Origin: Bacteroidaceae bacterium
Lineage (GTDB): Bacteria; Bacteroidota; Bacteroidia; Bacteroidales; Bacteroidaceae
Length of the DNA: 64,000 bases
Direction of reading: 5' to 3'
NCBI GenBank assembly: GCA_017622815.1
Contig: JAGAQH010000029.1
Coordinates: forward strand, 124,001 to 188,000
Position numbers and translations under genes: made by a program. Each line of letters opens with the position of its first letter. Position 1 is the first letter of the stretch. The notes beneath the pieces are model-generated. The model ran no database searches, was not told where the DNA came from, and was given only the letters and a program-made list of their open reading frames with translations. Shown here one piece after another: positions 61,076 through 64,000 of this stretch.

Positions 61076-61133
61076 GTCTGTTATTTTTTAAGGTCGCCGA
61101 CAGCATACGGCTCCAAGAACATTATTTACCGCA

Positions 61134-61141
61134 CAAATATA
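61134..61141 (-). promoter_or_regulatory. -7 box for the - arm of the EPS locus
   Basis: TATATTTG on the minus strand, 58 bases before the Wzc-like start. Confidence 0.6.
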
Positions 61142-61236
61142 CATAGTATTCCTCACACCAAAATGTTCCGTACACAAAAAAGCAACACACTTCGAAAAAA
61201 TAGGGCGAAGATTTGAATATATTCAATTATTTTCTG

Positions 61237-61244
61237 TATCTTTG
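61237..61244 (+). promoter_or_regulatory. -7 box for 61.25-63.2 kb genes
   Basis: TATCTTTG on the plus strand, 7 bases before the ATG at 61252. Confidence 0.55.
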
Positions 61245-61251
61245 CCGAATA

Positions 61252-61986
61252 ATGAACGACAGAACTAGTAACCACACGATAAATACATATAGTCGAGAAA
61301 GACTGTTTATTGCGTTATGCGACATAGCAATCCTGATTGCTTGTTGCACTCTTTTGGCATACATTTATCAAAAAGAAGTTGGATGGTTTACAGCATTATT
61401 GGCCATTGAAACCATTATCATAGTAGTAATCAGACATATCGGCATGGTATTCCTGAATAAGTCGTGGTTGGACAGTTTCCTGAACCGCGCCCTCAAGAAA
61501 GCCGCCGATCTGCTACTTTCGTCTCTTTTCTTGCTAACAGCATTCCCTGTCATCTACCTTATGTCTGCGGTTTACATCAGATGCCGCAAAGGATTTGCCC
61601 ATGGCCCCATTCTTCGCTTTAAAAGAATGCGTACCGATGCAGGTTCATTCTCGGCACTGCTGTTCAACGAAAGCGGCACTATCATAGACAGGCCTTTGAT
61701 AAATCGCATCCCCGTATTTTTCAATGTCATAATCGGGGATTTATCCCTATGTGATTTTATGACGCTACAAGAAGACACCCCAGAGGAGGCACAAGACCAG
61801 ATTTGTCAAATCGCAGAACAAACAGAGGAGGACATACAAGAAGCAGACAGCCTTCCCCAAGATAACACCTACAGCCAAGTGGATGAACCATCCACGGAAG
61901 CAACGGCATTAGCGGCAGAACCACATGCGTTATCTACGGAAGCAAATGCTTTATCAACAGAAAACGACAACAACATCCAAATATAA
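61252..61986 (+). CDS. Degenerate sugar-transferase-like membrane protein
   Basis: A 244-residue protein. Two N-terminal membrane helices (about residues 21-37 and 43-62) are followed by LNRALKKAADLLLSSLFLLTAFPVIYLMSAVYIRC, the membrane re-entrant segment of phosphoglycosyl transferases, then GPILRFKRMRTDAG and RIPVFFNVIIGDLSLCDFM. The last matches the LPxxxNVLxGDMSLVGPRP motif but loses GPRP, and the FRTM catalytic Asp-Glu pair is not seen. It is probably inactive as an enzyme. The C-terminal 60 residues are acidic with a repeated STEA-type unit. The stop overlaps the next gene's ATG. Confidence 0.7.
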   Translation: MNDRTSNHTINTYSRERLFIALCDIAILIACCTLLAYIYQKEVGWFTALLAIETIIIVVIRHIGMVFLNKSWLDSFLNRALKKAADLLLSSLFLLTAFPVIYLMSAVYIRCRKGFAHGPILRFKRMRTDAGSFSALLFNESGTIIDRPLINRIPVFFNVIIGDLSLCDFMTLQEDTPEEAQDQICQIAEQTEEDIQEADSLPQDNTYSQVDEPSTEATALAAEPHALSTEANALSTENDNNIQI

Positions 61987-62612
61987 TGAATATTTTCAAG
62001 TTCTTTTCCAATAAGAAGAAAGAAGGCAAGGCTACTGAGGAAATAGAAGACCTCATGCTTCTGCTCCGTGTCTATTTTCAGGCGGCCATAGCTGCCCAAA
62101 CCGGTTTCAACAACATCAAGATACTTAGTGATCTGCGTTTCTTCAAACAGACCTACCACATTGCAACCTTGAACAACAAGATTGGACTATCTGAAAAGAA
62201 GCAGTGCCAGAAGATGTTACAGCGCATATATGGCTTTAGCGACCAGTTCTTCAGCGAGATCGATTCAAGCATGAAGAAGAATTGTCGCACCATACAGGAT
62301 TTCCAGCCCTATATGCTGAAGTATCAGGATTTCACGCAGAATATACTCATGCTGATTCCAAATCTGGTAGGCAGAAAACTCACCGTTCTAAGGTTCTTTC
62401 CCAAGATAATGAAAGAATCAGTAAACAAGAGTATCCATAAAATACTGACAAACACAGACTGGAGCGATCCCGGAGTCAGGCTTGCCACCATTGCAGTACG
62501 CAAAGAGCAAGCCAGCCTGCGCTATAGCGAAGCGTGGATAAGCGAATTCGCCAACACCATCCTCCCATTAGGATTAAAAAGTCAAGGATCACAAAACGCG
62601 GAACAATCATGA
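61986..62612 (+). CDS. Helical protein of unknown function
   Basis: A 208-residue protein; start ATG 61986 overlaps the previous stop (TAATG). Sequence is mainly alpha-helical and rich in Lys, Phe and Gln (IEDLMLLLRVYFQAAIAAQTG, KKQCQKMLQRIYGFSDQFF). There is no signal peptide. I do not recognise the family. It ends with ATGA shared with the coiled-coil gene, so translation is coupled through 61252-62908. Confidence 0.65.
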   Translation: MNIFKFFSNKKKEGKATEEIEDLMLLLRVYFQAAIAAQTGFNNIKILSDLRFFKQTYHIATLNNKIGLSEKKQCQKMLQRIYGFSDQFFSEIDSSMKKNCRTIQDFQPYMLKYQDFTQNILMLIPNLVGRKLTVLRFFPKIMKESVNKSIHKILTNTDWSDPGVRLATIAVRKEQASLRYSEAWISEFANTILPLGLKSQGSQNAEQS

Positions 62613-62908
62613 ATGAAAATGTCATGACATTAGTCTCACGTCTGGAGACCAGGACTCGGCAACTGATGCTGCAATACGACAAGTTGCAGCAACAATTGGA
62701 AGAAACTGAACAAAAGTTATCGGAGCAGAAACGTCTGTGCCTTAACTTGGAAGAAGAGAATCGCAGTTTAGAGGAGAAGTATGCCAGACTGAAAATGGCC
62801 AGACTAATTGACATGGCAGACGATGACGATTTAAAGAGCACACGCAAACGCATCAATCGCATGATTGCATCCGTAGACAAGTGCCTTGCCACCCTGAAAG
62901 TACAATAA
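62609..62908 (+). CDS. Small coiled-coil protein upstream of zapA (ZapB-like position)
   Basis: A 99-residue cytoplasmic protein. Residues 10-65 are one coiled coil (RLETRTRQLMLQYDKLQQQL, EENRSLEEKYARLKMARL), then a short helical tail. In Bacteroidetes a coiled-coil protein of this size commonly precedes zapA and is thought to act in division; a ZapB-like role is inference. It overlaps the upstream stop and lies two bases before zapA. Confidence 0.75.
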   Translation: MNENVMTLVSRLETRTRQLMLQYDKLQQQLEETEQKLSEQKRLCLNLEEENRSLEEKYARLKMARLIDMADDDDLKSTRKRINRMIASVDKCLATLKVQ

Positions 62909-62910
62909 CC

Positions 62911-63198
62911 ATGGAAGACAAGCAGAAAATTACCATCAGATTCGGCTCATGGGATTTACCCATGACAGTACTTCGCAAAGACGAGCATCTGTACCGCGAA
63001 GCAGAAAAACTGATGAAGGAACGATATGCTTTCTACACACGTAGTTACAAAGGACTTGCCACAGAGCGTTATATGGTCATGTGCATGTTGGACATCGCCG
63101 TCAGGCTACAGCATGCCTTAGAGCACAACGACAGCGCCGACCTTTTGGACAGGCTCACTCCATTGGCAGAAGAAATAGAGAAAAGACTGGAGAGATAA
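62911..63198 (+). CDS. zapA: Cell division protein ZapA
   Basis: A 95-residue protein. KITIRFGSWDLPMTVLRKDEHLYREAEKLMKERY is the ZapA globular head, followed by a C-terminal coiled coil (MVMCMLDIAVRLQHALEHND). ZapA cross-links FtsZ filaments at midcell. The start at 62911 is set by the family start; the longer frame overlaps the coiled-coil gene. Confidence 0.88.
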   Translation: MEDKQKITIRFGSWDLPMTVLRKDEHLYREAEKLMKERYAFYTRSYKGLATERYMVMCMLDIAVRLQHALEHNDSADLLDRLTPLAEEIEKRLER

Positions 63199-63253
63199 TT
63201 CGTGCACACTACATTACTATATATACAACCATAATTTAATTCACTAAAACAAC

Positions 63254-64000
63254 ATGGACGAAAGAATAATAGGAGTTATCTGCGGAGTTGCCTTCGTTAT
63301 TATCTGGTTTATCGTCTGGTACTTCATAGTTGTACCTAGCAAACAGAAAAAGATGGAAGAGGAAGTTCGCAAGGAAGCAGAAGTAATTAAACAAAAGAAG
63401 CTTCTTGAAGTCAAGGAGAAGTTCCTTTCCAAAAAGAACGAGCTGGACAAAGAGATACATCAGCGCAACCAACAGCTCCAGCAAGCAGAAAACCGCAACA
63501 AACAGCGAGAAATGAGCCTGAACCAGAAACAGGACGAGTTAAACCGCCGCAAACAAGAAACTGAAGCCATACGTACCCGTTTGGAAAACCAGCAGGCCTT
63601 ATTGGAAAAAAAGGAAGAGGAACTGGATGCAAGGCAAAGCGATTTGATAAACCAGGAGCGTTCCAAACTGGAAGAGTTATCAGGCCTTTCTGCAGAAGAG
63701 GCTAAGCAGCAACTTATTGACTCTCTTAAAGACGAGGCCCGCACCAATGCCCAGGCATATATCAACGATATCATGGACGAGGCAAAAATAAACGCCAATA
63801 AGGAGGCAAAACGTATTATCATACAAAGCATACAACGTGTAGCTACAGAAACTGCCGTAGAAAACAGCGTCACTATCTTTCACATAGACAATGATGAGGT
63901 AAAAGGACGTGTCATCGGGCGCGAAGGAAGAAACATACGAGCACTGGAGAATGCCACCGGTGTGGAAATTGTTGTTGACGACACACCTGAAGCGATAGTA
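63254..64000 (+). CDS. rny: Ribonuclease Y (3' end cut by window)
   Basis: At least 249 residues; continues past the window. N-terminal membrane anchor ([23 protein letters not shown]), a long coiled coil (about 30-170: [38 protein letters not shown]), then the start of the KH domain ([19 protein letters not shown]). The HD nuclease domain would follow. RNase Y starts mRNA decay at the inner membrane. Order zapA-rny is common in Bacteroidetes. Confidence 0.95.
   Translation, partial: MDERIIGVICGVAFVIIWFIVWYFIVVPSKQKKMEEEVRKEAEVIKQKKLLEVKEKFLSKKNELDKEIHQRNQQLQQAENRNKQREMSLNQKQDELNRRKQETEAIRTRLENQQALLEKKEEELDARQSDLINQERSKLEELSGLSAEEAKQQLIDSLKDEARTNAQAYINDIMDEAKINANKEAKRIIIQSIQRVATETAVENSVTIFHIDNDEVKGRVIGREGRNIRALENATGVEIVVDDTPEAIV

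Overview
The window looks like chromosomal DNA of a Bacteroidales bacterium, most likely Prevotella or a close relative. Evidence: -7 boxes of the Bacteroidetes form TAnnTTTG sit upstream of many genes, Shine-Dalgarno signals are scarce, and the gene families are typical of that group (BtuB/BtuG, SLBB polysaccharide export, PorZ-like propeller, AsnA, short Pgi, tmRNA tag ending NYALAA).

Layout. 1-11 kb: end of an MCE/MlaD lipid-transport gene, a murein amidase, a CotH surface protein, a split uvrA, a GHL10 hydrolase, SlyD and chorismate synthase. 11-12.5 kb: a small accessory patch with a long hairpin, a lipoprotein and a shortened flotillin. 12.5-25.8 kb: housekeeping and envelope genes (porin, lysS, gpsA, pgi, a HAD phosphatase, a CAT-like acetyltransferase, an OmpA-type lipoprotein, asnA, a second GHL10). 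25.8-34.9 kb: a serine hydrolase, then vitamin B12 genes: a surface protein behind a cobalamin riboswitch, a btuG-like propeller and btuB with a small overlapping upstream ORF. 35-37 kb: an AICAR transformylase and ssrA (tmRNA). 37-61 kb: a large exopolysaccharide/capsule locus in two convergent arms. The + arm carries export protein, Wzz, polymerase-like protein, GT2 and acyltransferase. The - arm carries Wzc kinase, PorZ-like, Wzi-like, lipoprotein, PNPT-GT4 fusion, WecB, GT4, GH26, WecC, Wzx and GT4. 61-64 kb: a degenerate sugar-transferase-like membrane protein, an unknown protein, a coiled-coil protein, ZapA and the start of RNase Y.

The most unusual feature is a set of dispersed short repeats in gaps and inside genes. 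One family carries a complete Bacteroidetes promoter and sits upstream of ssrA, the B12 riboswitch and the OmpA-like gene. Others are a 20-bp GGACACGGCATGCCGTGTCC palindrome, a 23-bp tandem repeat and a G-rich CTCCCCTCCC element. A cluster of these has split uvrA at a point where three 7-bp repeats set the reading frame; one more copy would rejoin the gene. The G-rich element brackets btuG as an inverted pair, and a G7 tract lies between the only upstream ATG and its lipoprotein signal. Both loci look like candidate phase-variable switches. This is inferred from one sequence and needs population data.

There is no CRISPR array, rRNA, tRNA or recognisable IS transposase in the window.
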